Assembly (NCBI RefSeq): GCF_041154505.1
Contig: NZ_AP028672.1
Location: 5,124,501 to 5,188,500 of the forward strand
Length of the DNA: 64,000 bases
Direction: 5' to 3'
From: Acidovorax sp. A79
GTDB taxonomy: Bacteria > Pseudomonadota > Gammaproteobacteria > Burkholderiales > Burkholderiaceae_C
Part shown: positions 52,274 to 60,398 of the stretch, in pieces
Layout: every line of letters starts with the position of its first letter
Numbering within the stretch: position 1 is the first letter of the stretch
Notes under the pieces: model-generated
Seen by the model: only the letters and a program-made list of their open reading frames with translations
What the model was told of the DNA's origin: nothing
Databases searched by the model: none
Position numbers and translations under genes: made by a program

Positions 52274-53058
52274 TCATTGACGCTCATGCGCACGTGACTC
52301 GTGCGGACTACGGCTCTATCGATCGGCTATCTGCTTTGATGGACAAGCACGGCATTGACAAAGCTGTTCTTTTTCCGGGGGGCATGATCGATGTGCGTCA
52401 AATGTCGCAGTACGTGCGAGGCGCAGCCACTGCTGATACGGATCAGATCCCTAATGACTTGGTCGAATCCATTTTCACGAAGGACCGTGACCGGTATTTT
52501 GGCTTCTACTGTGTGAATCCCAATAGCGCGGGCGATAGCACTACGGCATTTCGAGCAGCGATCGCGAGAGGGTTTAGTGGGCTAAAGCTGGCCCCGATTG
52601 TTCACAAATTCGCACTGTGCTCCGAGGGAGTTTTCGAGTTGGCGCGAGCATGTGGCGAGCTTCGCGTTCCACTGTATTCGCACGTCGTCTTCAGCCCTGG
52701 CGCCACTACTGAAAAGTTTGGCGAACTCGCCAAGGCGTTTCCTGACACGCAGTTCATATTGGGGCACATGGGCTTCGGTCCAGCTGATGTGCAAGCCATT
52801 GAGGTGGCTGCGACCTGTGACAACGTCATGCTCGAGACATCCGGCGGATCTTTCATGATCATCAAGATGGCGCTGGAGCGGCTGGGAGCAGGGAAACTCA
52901 TCTATGGATCGGAGTTCCCCATGCAGCACCCCCACGTCGAACTCGAGAAAATCCGCATGACTGCTGGTGGCGAGGATTTCAAGAAGATTTCCTCTCGAAA
53001 TCTTTTGTCTCTTTTCGAGCAGCGCAAGCTGCCGCAAAGCGTGGAGCTTTCTCAATGA
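52270..53058 (+). CDS. Amidohydrolase_2-fold protein, possible heterocycle-forming cyclase
   Basis: A 262-aa TIM-barrel protein of the ACMSD-like amidohydrolase_2 family: HxH in IIDAHAHV, GLKLAPIVHKF, His in YSHVVFSPG, LGHMGFG and the strand-8 motif YGSEFPMQHP. The usual Asp of strand 8 (GSDFP) is Glu here. In nataxazole biosynthesis an amidohydrolase-fold enzyme closes the benzoxazole ring after ester formation by a CoA-ligase-like enzyme; the same neighbour logic applies here. Alternatively it is a decarboxylase or hydrolase acting on an aminophenol ring. Coupled to ligase 2 and the DUF2141 gene by four-base overlaps. Confidence 0.8.
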   Translation: MIIDAHAHVTRADYGSIDRLSALMDKHGIDKAVLFPGGMIDVRQMSQYVRGAATADTDQIPNDLVESIFTKDRDRYFGFYCVNPNSAGDSTTAFRAAIARGFSGLKLAPIVHKFALCSEGVFELARACGELRVPLYSHVVFSPGATTEKFGELAKAFPDTQFILGHMGFGPADVQAIEVAATCDNVMLETSGGSFMIIKMALERLGAGKLIYGSEFPMQHPHVELEKIRMTAGGEDFKKISSRNLLSLFEQRKLPQSVELSQ

Positions 53059-53483
53059 AGGCGGCTCACTTACTTGCACTCATGCTAGTCGCCCTTCTCA
53101 GTGAGCATGCGGCGTTCGCTGCTGATCTGGTGCTTGAGGTCAAAAGTTCGCAAGCCTCGGGGCGAGTCAATGTTGCGCTTTATGACAGTGCCACAAGCTT
53201 CCTTCGCAAGACGGTTGCTTCCAGCGGAGGTGACCTGAAGAACGGTGTCGCGATACTTAGTTTCCCGAACCTGGCACCTGGCAACTACGCAATCTCGGCT
53301 TATCTGGACGCCAATGGCAACAACAAGCTTGACACTAATTCGATGGGAATTCCTTCCGAACCCTATGCCTTCAGCCGCAGCGCCAAGGGTCGCATGGGAC
53401 CTCCAACCTTCGAAGACGCAGCTTTTGCGGTGGGTTCTTCCGGGACGAAACTCACGATCGAACTGTCGAAGGGACGGCCATGA
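53055..53483 (+). CDS. DUF2141 periplasmic protein
   Basis: A 142-aa exported protein: signal peptide MKAAHLLALMLVALLSEHAA (cleavage after AFA) and the DUF2141 pattern VALYDSATSF, SFPNLAPGNYAISAYLDANG, NNKLDTNSMGIPSEPYAFS, AKGRMGPPTFEDAAF. The family is a small beta-sandwich of unknown function found in the periplasm. Four-base overlaps at both ends tie it to the biosynthetic and transport genes. Confidence 0.9.
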   Translation: MKAAHLLALMLVALLSEHAAFAADLVLEVKSSQASGRVNVALYDSATSFLRKTVASSGGDLKNGVAILSFPNLAPGNYAISAYLDANGNNKLDTNSMGIPSEPYAFSRSAKGRMGPPTFEDAAFAVGSSGTKLTIELSKGRP

Positions 53484-54223
53484 CTGCGCTGCTACATGGC
53501 GAAGGGGTTGCAACCCCGGTCGCCGTACCAGCAAAGCCCTTGGTCGCAATCAGTGGATTGCACCGATCATTTTCACTTGGCCACACAACGGTTAAGGCGC
53601 TTCGGGGAGTGGATCTGAAGATCCATGCGGGTGAAATGCTAGCAGTCTGGGGACCCTCGGGGAGTGGTAAGTCCACTCTGATGAACATGATCGGATTGAT
53701 TGATAGACCAGATACCGGTAACGTTTGCTTCAAGGGCATTGAGGTGTTGGCACTTAGCGATGATGAACTCAGCGACTGCCGCAGCCGGAACATCGGCTTT
53801 GTGTTTCAGTCCTTCAATCTCGTTCCCGTCCTCACTGCGTTGGAGAACGTCATGCTTCCCCTTCAATTGCAGGGGGTCGGTGCGCAGGTGGCTCGTGCCA
53901 AGGCACAGGGACTTTTGGATGCCGTGGGATTGGGAGCCCATCTGAATCATCGACCGGATCGTATGAGTGGGGGGCAGCGCCAACGAACCGCCATCGCACG
54001 AGCTCTGGTGGCTGACCCAGAACTGGTGATCGCGGATGAGCCGACGGCGAACTTGGACTCCGAAAGCAGCCAGAACGTGATTTCTCTCATGCGGGAACTC
54101 AACCGGGACACGGGGACGACATTCGTGTTCTCTACGCACGACCAGCGTCTTTTGGACCACGTCCCACGAGCCGTGCAGCTAAGGGACGGGATCATCGAGC
54201 ATGATCAGGAGTGTGCCCAATGA
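53480..54223 (+). CDS. LolD/MacB-type ABC transporter ATP-binding protein
   Basis: A 247-aa ATPase: Walker A GPSGSGKST, Q-loop FQSFNLVPVLTALENVMLP, signature MSGGQRQRTAIARALV, Walker B LVIADEPTANLD and switch His in FSTHDQRLL. It belongs to the LolD/MacB/FtsE group that works with FtsX-type permeases by mechanotransmission rather than simple transport. Start ATG overlaps DUF2141 stop. Confidence 0.95.
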   Translation: MTALLHGEGVATPVAVPAKPLVAISGLHRSFSLGHTTVKALRGVDLKIHAGEMLAVWGPSGSGKSTLMNMIGLIDRPDTGNVCFKGIEVLALSDDELSDCRSRNIGFVFQSFNLVPVLTALENVMLPLQLQGVGAQVARAKAQGLLDAVGLGAHLNHRPDRMSGGQRQRTAIARALVADPELVIADEPTANLDSESSQNVISLMRELNRDTGTTFVFSTHDQRLLDHVPRAVQLRDGIIEHDQECAQ

Positions 54224-55446
54224 ATGTGCTGGAGTTGAGCGTACGAAATCTCCTGCGGAATCCGAGAAGGACAGCAGTGACTGCGTTGAGTTTGGCCGTG
54301 GGATTCGCAGCCATCGCCTTGTTTGCAGGCTATACGGCAACCGTCTACGAGAGTCTGAAATCCCAGGCCATCTATGGGGAGCTATTGGGTCATCTGACCA
54401 TAGCGCGCCCCGCCTACTTTGAGGCCAGTCGGCAGGAGCCGACAAGGTTCCTGTTGGGAAAGGAACAGGTCGGGAGCATTTCCTCTATCGTGAAGTCAGA
54501 ATTTCCTGGTTCTACCGTCGCCGTGCGATTGGGGTTCAGTGGACTGTTGTCTAACGGCCGGGCGAGCAGCATCTTTGTCGCCGAAAGCCTAGATCCAGAG
54601 GCAATGCGGGCCCTCCGAGGACCGCGCGCGCGGGCATCTGGAGGGCTTGATGAGAAGTCACCTCAGGGCGTGACATTGTCCCGCGGACTTGCCCAGATTC
54701 TGGATCTTCGCGATGGAAGTGATGGCGCGGTTCTGGTGAGCACGGTAACGGGGCAAGCAAATGCGTCGGATGTCCAGATCATTGATACCTTCAGTACAGG
54801 AAATGTCGCAACCAATGACAAATTCATGTTTGCGCCTCTTTCCTTGGCTCAGTCCCTTATGGATGTCCAGGGGCAGGCCGATCGGGTAACGGTGCTGTTG
54901 CCGGAGGGCACAGATGTGAACACCGCGAGGCACCAACTCGCCGACAGACTTGCCGCCAAGGAGGATGGCCTTGCCGTTGAAGTTTGGCAAGATCTTTCCA
55001 TTTTTTATGCGCAGGTCAAGGCCCTGTTCGACAGGGTATTTGCGTTTGTCCTGGCCATTGTGCTTGTCATCGTTGCGATGAGTGTGGCGAACGCGATGGG
55101 TATGAGTGTGATTGAACGCACGCGAGAGATCGGTACTCTTCGGGCGATGGGCTTACGTCGATCTGGAGTCATCCGCATCTTCATTGCAGAAGCCCTCGTA
55201 CTTGTCTCAGTGGGATGTCTGCTAGGTGCTGTACTGACTGTTGGCATTACCTACGGTGTGAACCAGCTCGAAATTTCCTATCGGCCGCCCAATGCGACCG
55301 AGGAGGTGCCATTGGTCATCGGCTTCGACTTGATCAAAGCAGGGTTTGGCGCGCTGGCGCTGACATGTATTGGCGCTTTGGCCTCGCTCTTTCCGGCGCG
55401 ACGTGCAGCGGCGCAGCCCATCGTCACCTCGTTGACACATGTTTAG
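54220..55446 (+). CDS. FtsX/LolE-type ABC transporter permease
   Basis: A 408-aa permease with one N-terminal membrane segment (TAVTALSLAVGFAAIALFAG), a large periplasmic domain of about 230 residues (MacB_PCD-like), and three C-terminal segments with the FtsX motif VIERTREIGTLRAMGLRRSG. It partners the preceding ATPase (ATGA overlap). With LolA-like and outer-membrane neighbours it probably extracts a lipid, lipoprotein or amphipathic product from the inner membrane. Confidence 0.93.
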   Translation: MNVLELSVRNLLRNPRRTAVTALSLAVGFAAIALFAGYTATVYESLKSQAIYGELLGHLTIARPAYFEASRQEPTRFLLGKEQVGSISSIVKSEFPGSTVAVRLGFSGLLSNGRASSIFVAESLDPEAMRALRGPRARASGGLDEKSPQGVTLSRGLAQILDLRDGSDGAVLVSTVTGQANASDVQIIDTFSTGNVATNDKFMFAPLSLAQSLMDVQGQADRVTVLLPEGTDVNTARHQLADRLAAKEDGLAVEVWQDLSIFYAQVKALFDRVFAFVLAIVLVIVAMSVANAMGMSVIERTREIGTLRAMGLRRSGVIRIFIAEALVLVSVGCLLGAVLTVGITYGVNQLEISYRPPNATEEVPLVIGFDLIKAGFGALALTCIGALASLFPARRAAAQPIVTSLTHV

Positions 55447-55455
55447 GACATCAGC

Positions 55456-56208
55456 ATGCGCAATTTCTGGATTGGATTGACCATCGTGCTTGGTGGAATC
55501 GTTGCAGCTATTTCCGCGGCCAATGCCACCGAGAATCCTGACGCGGCAGTGTTGCTAAAGCGTTCCGATGCAGCTCGTGGGGGGGGGGCTCCAGGACTGA
55601 CTTGGGAGGTGATTGTGCGAAGCACTGGAGGAGGGGCTCAGGACCAGGATATGCGCATGCGGATCAAGGCGGCCGAGACCGCCAGCCTGGCCGAGACTCT
55701 GGAACCACTCAAAAGCAAGGGCGCCAAAATGCTGCAGATGGATCGCAACATGTGGCTGAGCAAGCCGGGGCTTAAGAAGCCCATTGCGATCTCACCTCGC
55801 CAGCGTCTCTCGGGTCTGGCTGCAATCGGTGATATCGCAGCGACGAACTACGCCAAAGACTATCAGGCAGTGCTTCTCCGACAAGACGATTTCAAGGGGG
55901 AGCCTTGTCATGTTCTGGAGCTCTCCGCGCGGGAGCGCCAAGCTACTTACGATAAATTGATCTACTGGGTTTCCACCAAACGGGGTGTTGGGGTCTTTGC
56001 GGAATTCCTCTCACTGAGCGGAAAGCGCCTCAAGACGGCGGAGTTCTCCTACGAAAACAGCGTGGCCATTGAGGGCAAGACGACGCCGTTCATTAGCAAG
56101 ATGGTCATTTCTGACGCCCTCACGGATGCCAAGACTATTCTTGAGTACGGACAGACCAAGGTCCAGGCGATCCCCTCGTCCGAATTCGATGTTTCGCACC
56201 TGGAGTGA
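55456..56208 (+). CDS. LolA-like outer-membrane lipoprotein-sorting family protein
   Basis: A 250-aa exported protein with a signal peptide (MRNFWIGLTIVLGGIVAAIS, cleavage after AANA) and the COG2834 LolA-like pattern: an amphipathic RSDAARGGGAPG start, KMLQMDRNMWLSKPGLKKPI, and SPRQRLSGLAAIGDIAATNY. Such proteins have a LolA-like half-barrel that can carry a hydrophobic ligand across the periplasm. It contains a run of seven G in the DNA (55580s), within codons, so length change there would shift the frame. Confidence 0.87.
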   Translation: MRNFWIGLTIVLGGIVAAISAANATENPDAAVLLKRSDAARGGGAPGLTWEVIVRSTGGGAQDQDMRMRIKAAETASLAETLEPLKSKGAKMLQMDRNMWLSKPGLKKPIAISPRQRLSGLAAIGDIAATNYAKDYQAVLLRQDDFKGEPCHVLELSARERQATYDKLIYWVSTKRGVGVFAEFLSLSGKRLKTAEFSYENSVAIEGKTTPFISKMVISDALTDAKTILEYGQTKVQAIPSSEFDVSHLE

Positions 56209-56209
56209 T

Positions 56210-57454
56210 ATGCCGTGTCGCTGCATCAATCGGCGAGGCTTTAGGTATGCACTGGCTTCACTTTGTTTTGCCACCTCCACCGCTTTCGCTCAAGAGTCGC
56301 TAGTGCAGACGGCCACCAGTGGTAACGATTGGGAGAAATCGACATCGCTGCAGACGTGGACATATGCTACTCATTCGAGCCCCTTTGCGGACAGTGTCCT
56401 GAACCCCAGAAATTCAATACTGAAGATCGCTAGAACGCAGTATCTTTCCGACACGCGGTTGGACTTTTCTCTGAAGAGCAGCGCTGCTGATTTTGTACTC
56501 AAGCCGCGGCTGATCGGTGAGGTTCGAGAGGGAGACAGTGGGAAGTTATCTACTGCCGAAGGGTATCTCAGTCAAGCTTTCGGAAGATTCCGGATTCGCC
56601 CAGACTTAACGATGACGCTGGGAAGGGAACTGTTGACTTGGGGGCCCGCCAACTTCCGGTCACCCAGCAGTCCGTACTACTACGATTCCGGAAAAACGCG
56701 GCCGTTGGAGGACGTTCCCGGGGTGGACATCGCCCGGATAGACTGGTCGGCCGGGCGGTGGACATCCACCGTAGGTTTCGTTAGTGGGGGACGGCAGAAC
56801 GATGAAGAATGGCGTCAAAGCTCCTTGCTCAAGCTCACTTATCGGGGCAACGATTTTTTGGTTGGCGGCATATTCAGCAAACCAAGAAATAGGCGGAGCT
56901 TTGTGGGGGGGCATGCACAGTTTTCTATAGGAGATGCATGGCTCCTGTATGGGGAGCTGAGCTCGACTACGACCTCAAATATAACTACAACTTCGAGCAC
57001 ATTGGCTGCGGCTGCTCGAGCAACCGTAGGCACGATTGGTGCTGCGTACACATTCGAAGGTGGAGCTTCGCTCGGTGCTGAGTATCTGCATGATGGGCGT
57101 GGCTATAGCCGGGCTGCGCAGGCTGCATATTTTTCAGCTATCGAGGCGTCTTTGGCAAGTTCGCAAATTGCCGTCGATTTGCGACGGGGTGGTCAGTCGC
57201 GTCTGTTGGGTCGGGACTACCTCAACATTTTGCTGCAGAGCAATTTGCAAGATCCCTCGACTTACTGGCGGGTATCGCCAACCGTGAATCTGCAGGATCG
57301 AAGTCGCCAACTTCTTTTGTACGGTGAGCATAGTCTCCACCCAAGAATCGCTCTCTTTGGTAGTTTGCTCTGGAGCAGTGGAGGGCGTTCAACTGAGTTC
57401 GGCGCAGTAGTGCGATCCACCGCGACTTTGGGACTCAAGATTTTCTTGATGTGA
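56210..57454 (+). CDS. Putative outer-membrane beta-barrel protein
   Basis: A 414-aa protein. The ATG at 56210 follows the LolA-like stop by one base; the N-terminus RRGFRYALASLCFATSTAFA is a signal peptide. The mature part has alternating amphipathic strands (LDFSLKSSAADFVLKPRLIG, ARTQYLSDTR, FGRFRIRPDLTMTLGRELLTWG, LLLYGEHSL) and ends in FLM after LGLKIF, compatible with a beta barrel. It is similar in style to DUF1302/porin-like partners of LolA-like genes. Likely the last gene of the cluster, an exit or receptor at the outer membrane. Confidence 0.72.
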   Translation: MPCRCINRRGFRYALASLCFATSTAFAQESLVQTATSGNDWEKSTSLQTWTYATHSSPFADSVLNPRNSILKIARTQYLSDTRLDFSLKSSAADFVLKPRLIGEVREGDSGKLSTAEGYLSQAFGRFRIRPDLTMTLGRELLTWGPANFRSPSSPYYYDSGKTRPLEDVPGVDIARIDWSAGRWTSTVGFVSGGRQNDEEWRQSSLLKLTYRGNDFLVGGIFSKPRNRRSFVGGHAQFSIGDAWLLYGELSSTTTSNITTTSSTLAAAARATVGTIGAAYTFEGGASLGAEYLHDGRGYSRAAQAAYFSAIEASLASSQIAVDLRRGGQSRLLGRDYLNILLQSNLQDPSTYWRVSPTVNLQDRSRQLLLYGEHSLHPRIALFGSLLWSSGGRSTEFGAVVRSTATLGLKIFLM

Positions 57455-57499
57455 ACCTGTAGGGCTTGCTAACTAAGAAAACCATGGCGAGATGGTCGC

Positions 57500-57528
57500 G
57501 AGACGAATCGTCTCACGCCACATTTTTT
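57500..57528 (+). terminator. Terminator after the biosynthetic cluster
   Basis: GAGACG-AAT-CGTCTC forms a six-pair hairpin (seven with the A-T at the top); ACGCCACA then TTTTTT follows. It separates the biosynthetic operon from the QatABCD operon. Confidence 0.65.
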
Positions 57529-57573
57529 CGGAACTGTTGGTGCCACAGTGTGGCTTATGGGGAGATGAGGCTA

Positions 57574-59535
57574 ATGATCCTGACCGACAACGAAACCAAA
57601 GTTGACCTGCTCAACAACGAGGCGATTTCGAAGACCATCATCGAACTGCTGCGCGAAAACCCAGATCATCCAGTCACGATTGGCGTCCACGGTGACTGGG
57701 GGGCCGGGAAGTCCAGTGTTTTGGAGATGATCGAAGCGGGCTTCGCGGGTAAGGAGGACGTGCTGTGCCTCAAGTTTAACGGTTGGCGTTTTCAAGGTTT
57801 CGAGGATGCCAAGATCGCGTTGATCGAGGGAATCGTCACCGGTCTGGTCGAGAAGCGTCCGGCAATGACCAAAGCTGGTGGGGCACTCAAGGATGTCTTC
57901 AATCGTATCGATTGGTTGAAGGTCGCGAAGCGCGCAGGTGGCTTGGCGGTCACCGCATTCACTGGCATCCCGACACCGGATCAAATCAGCGCTGTCGTGG
58001 GGACGCTCGAAGGGATATTCGCCGACCCAGGCCAGCTGGCGACGAAAGAGAACCTCACGTCTGCCATTGAAGGCGTAAAGTCAATCTTGAAACCGGCAGA
58101 AACCAAGAATGTGCCGGAGGAGGTTGAGGCGTTTCGCAAGGCGTTCGACAAGCTCCTGAAGGATGCTGGCATCAAGCAGCTCATTGTGCTGATTGATGAC
58201 CTTGACCGCTGCTTGCCGGATACGGCCATAGACACACTCGAAGCGATCCGACTGTTTGTGTTTACCGCGCGCACGGCGTTTGTCGTTGCCGCGGATGAGG
58301 CAATGATTGAGTATGCGGTGCGTAAGCACTTCCCCGATCTACCTGAGACCACGGGGCCGCGCGATTACGCTAGAAGCTATCTGGAGAAGTTGATCCAGGT
58401 GCCATTCCGGATCCCGGCCTTGGGGGAGACGGAAACGCGCATGTACGTGACACTGTTGCTGACGGGCGCTGAGATAGGCGAAGGGGATGCTGACTACGCA
58501 AAGCTCGTTGCAGCAGCGCGGGAACGCCTAAAACGGCCTTGGGAAAACGCCGGTCTCGATGCTGCGGCCGTCAAGGCCGCACTTGGAGCAAAGGCAGATA
58601 AGGCCAACAACGCCCTCGCGCTCAGCGAGCAGATCGGCCCGATCCTGGCGAGCGGTGCCAAAGGCAATCCTCGCCAGATCAAGCGCTTCCTCAATACGTT
58701 GCTGCTGCGGGAGCGCACGGCGAACGCGCGCGGATTCGGTGCTGATATCACCTTGCCCGTGCTGGCGAAGCTGATGCTCGCCGAGCGCTTCATCCCCCGG
58801 CTCTTTGAGCAGATTGCTTTCGTCTCAGCCGTTCATCCCAAGGGGACTTGCGACGACTTGGAGCATCTTGAGAAGAGTTTTGCCGCCGAAGGCGCGAACG
58901 TCAAGGGCGATGGTAAGGCGGCGACGGACTTGCGCAAAGCGTCCAAGACCACGGAAACCGTTGCGTCGGAAGTGGAGAGCGCCGTCCTGTCGGAATGGAG
59001 GTTGTCGGAAACGGTTCGCGATTGGGCTCGGGTGCAGCCCTTGCTCTCCGGCATCGACCTACGTCCGTATCTCTTCGTGACGAAAGACAAGAAGGATTAC
59101 TTTGGCCCTGTGTCTATATTGGGGCACCTGGCCACAGTGGTGGAGAAACTGTTCGGTGGAAAGATGACCGTTCAGGGTTATGAGTCCGAGCTAAGGCAAT
59201 TGGCTCAACCGGAAGCCGACAAGGTGTTCGAGGCTGTGCGCATCAAGATCATGGGCACCGGTGCCCTTGAAACTCTACCCACGGGCGTCAATGGTCTCAT
59301 CGTGTTGGTAAAGGCGCAACCGGGGCTGCAGAGCAAGCTGCTGGACTTTCTAGAGGCTCTGCCAAGTAGCAAGTGCGGCCCGTGGGCGGTCAGTGGCTGG
59401 CAGGGTGTCGTTAAGGACGCGGACTGTGTCGGTCGCCTTACGGCATTGCTCACGGAATGGAGCAAAGTGACCAACAACCCCGCCCTCAAAGCAGCCGCCG
59501 AGCTGGCACTAAAGGATACGAAGGGAGCACGCTGA
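57574..59535 (+). CDS. qatA: QatA, KAP-family P-loop NTPase
   Basis: A 653-aa KAP NTPase. Walker A is GVHGDWGAGKSS (about residues 37-48) and Walker B IVLIDDLDRCLPDTAIDTLE; further KAP features are CLKFNGWRFQGFEDAK and AKGNPRQIKRFLNTLLL. I chose the ATG at 57574 (MILTDNE), nine bases after GGGGAG; earlier starts exist but add an unrelated stretch. First gene of a QatABCD anti-phage operon; it overlaps qatB (TGATG). The mechanism of Qat is not resolved. Confidence 0.9.
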   Translation: MILTDNETKVDLLNNEAISKTIIELLRENPDHPVTIGVHGDWGAGKSSVLEMIEAGFAGKEDVLCLKFNGWRFQGFEDAKIALIEGIVTGLVEKRPAMTKAGGALKDVFNRIDWLKVAKRAGGLAVTAFTGIPTPDQISAVVGTLEGIFADPGQLATKENLTSAIEGVKSILKPAETKNVPEEVEAFRKAFDKLLKDAGIKQLIVLIDDLDRCLPDTAIDTLEAIRLFVFTARTAFVVAADEAMIEYAVRKHFPDLPETTGPRDYARSYLEKLIQVPFRIPALGETETRMYVTLLLTGAEIGEGDADYAKLVAAARERLKRPWENAGLDAAAVKAALGAKADKANNALALSEQIGPILASGAKGNPRQIKRFLNTLLLRERTANARGFGADITLPVLAKLMLAERFIPRLFEQIAFVSAVHPKGTCDDLEHLEKSFAAEGANVKGDGKAATDLRKASKTTETVASEVESAVLSEWRLSETVRDWARVQPLLSGIDLRPYLFVTKDKKDYFGPVSILGHLATVVEKLFGGKMTVQGYESELRQLAQPEADKVFEAVRIKIMGTGALETLPTGVNGLIVLVKAQPGLQSKLLDFLEALPSSKCGPWAVSGWQGVVKDADCVGRLTALLTEWSKVTNNPALKAAAELALKDTKGAR

Positions 59536-60398
59536 TGGGAACGTCAACAGCATATGGTGGTCCAGGCGGTAGTACGCCGCTGGTACCTACATGGTTGGGA
59601 GATGCGGACGGCGGGGGAGCGTCGCCTTCACCTGGCGATGGCACGAACGGCGATGGCGCTGCACCGCCTGCCGCACCTATTCGGCCGGCCATTCCCGCTG
59701 CGGCCGATCCCCAACGCTTTTCCGGCGCGCGAAACAGCTTCACTCGATTCGCTGGCTCGGGGGGGGCTGACCGGGCTAGCCTCGGTCGAGCCGTCTCGCG
59801 ATACGTATCGACGTCCTCCGGGGGCGCGCGGCAAGCGGCTCAACGAATGGGCACATCGCGGGTATCGGGTGCAAAATTACTTGGTTTCTTGGCGGACGCA
59901 CAGGCCCGCGGCGTACGGGAAGCGTTGCGCGAGTTCAATCTGGAGGCGCTTGCGGGTCGCCCGATCGTAGAAATTTTCGTGGGATTGGCCGACGTCATAT
60001 GCCCTGGAGCTGGCACCGTTGACGAGGGCATCGCACGGGAAGCTTATATCGAGACGATCATCGAACTGACCACCGAAGGGTTGACCGACCTTTCGACCTT
60101 CACGCCAGATCAAATGCAAACTGTGTTTGAGCTGTATGTGACGCACGCGATTGAGGCGCGCATCTGCAACGATATCGGTACGAAGGCTGTGACGATGCCG
60201 ACTGACGTGCAGGCAGCGCATCGGGTGGAGGCGCAACTGCGCGACTTCATTCGGGGCGGTGTCAGTGATGCGCTCACGAAGGCGCGTTCCGAATCTCCGA
60301 ACCTGCCCCCCGAGCGCATCCAGTCGTTCGTGGACACGGTATATGAGTCCGCGTTTGCGATCCTGCAGTCTCTCGGGCAAGCGGAGGTGGATCAATGA
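59535..60398 (+). CDS. qatB: QatB protein
   Basis: A 287-aa protein. The first about 110 residues are low-complexity, rich in Gly, Ser, Pro and Ala; the rest is a helical domain (QARGVREALREFNLEALAGR, IVEIFVGLADVICPGAGTVDEGIAREAYI). AAGGGA precedes the ATG at 59535. The family has no known fold by eye; the identification comes from its place between qatA and qatC and its size. Overlaps qatC by four bases. Confidence 0.85.
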   Translation: MGTSTAYGGPGGSTPLVPTWLGDADGGGASPSPGDGTNGDGAAPPAAPIRPAIPAAADPQRFSGARNSFTRFAGSGGADRASLGRAVSRYVSTSSGGARQAAQRMGTSRVSGAKLLGFLADAQARGVREALREFNLEALAGRPIVEIFVGLADVICPGAGTVDEGIAREAYIETIIELTTEGLTDLSTFTPDQMQTVFELYVTHAIEARICNDIGTKAVTMPTDVQAAHRVEAQLRDFIRGGVSDALTKARSESPNLPPERIQSFVDTVYESAFAILQSLGQAEVDQ

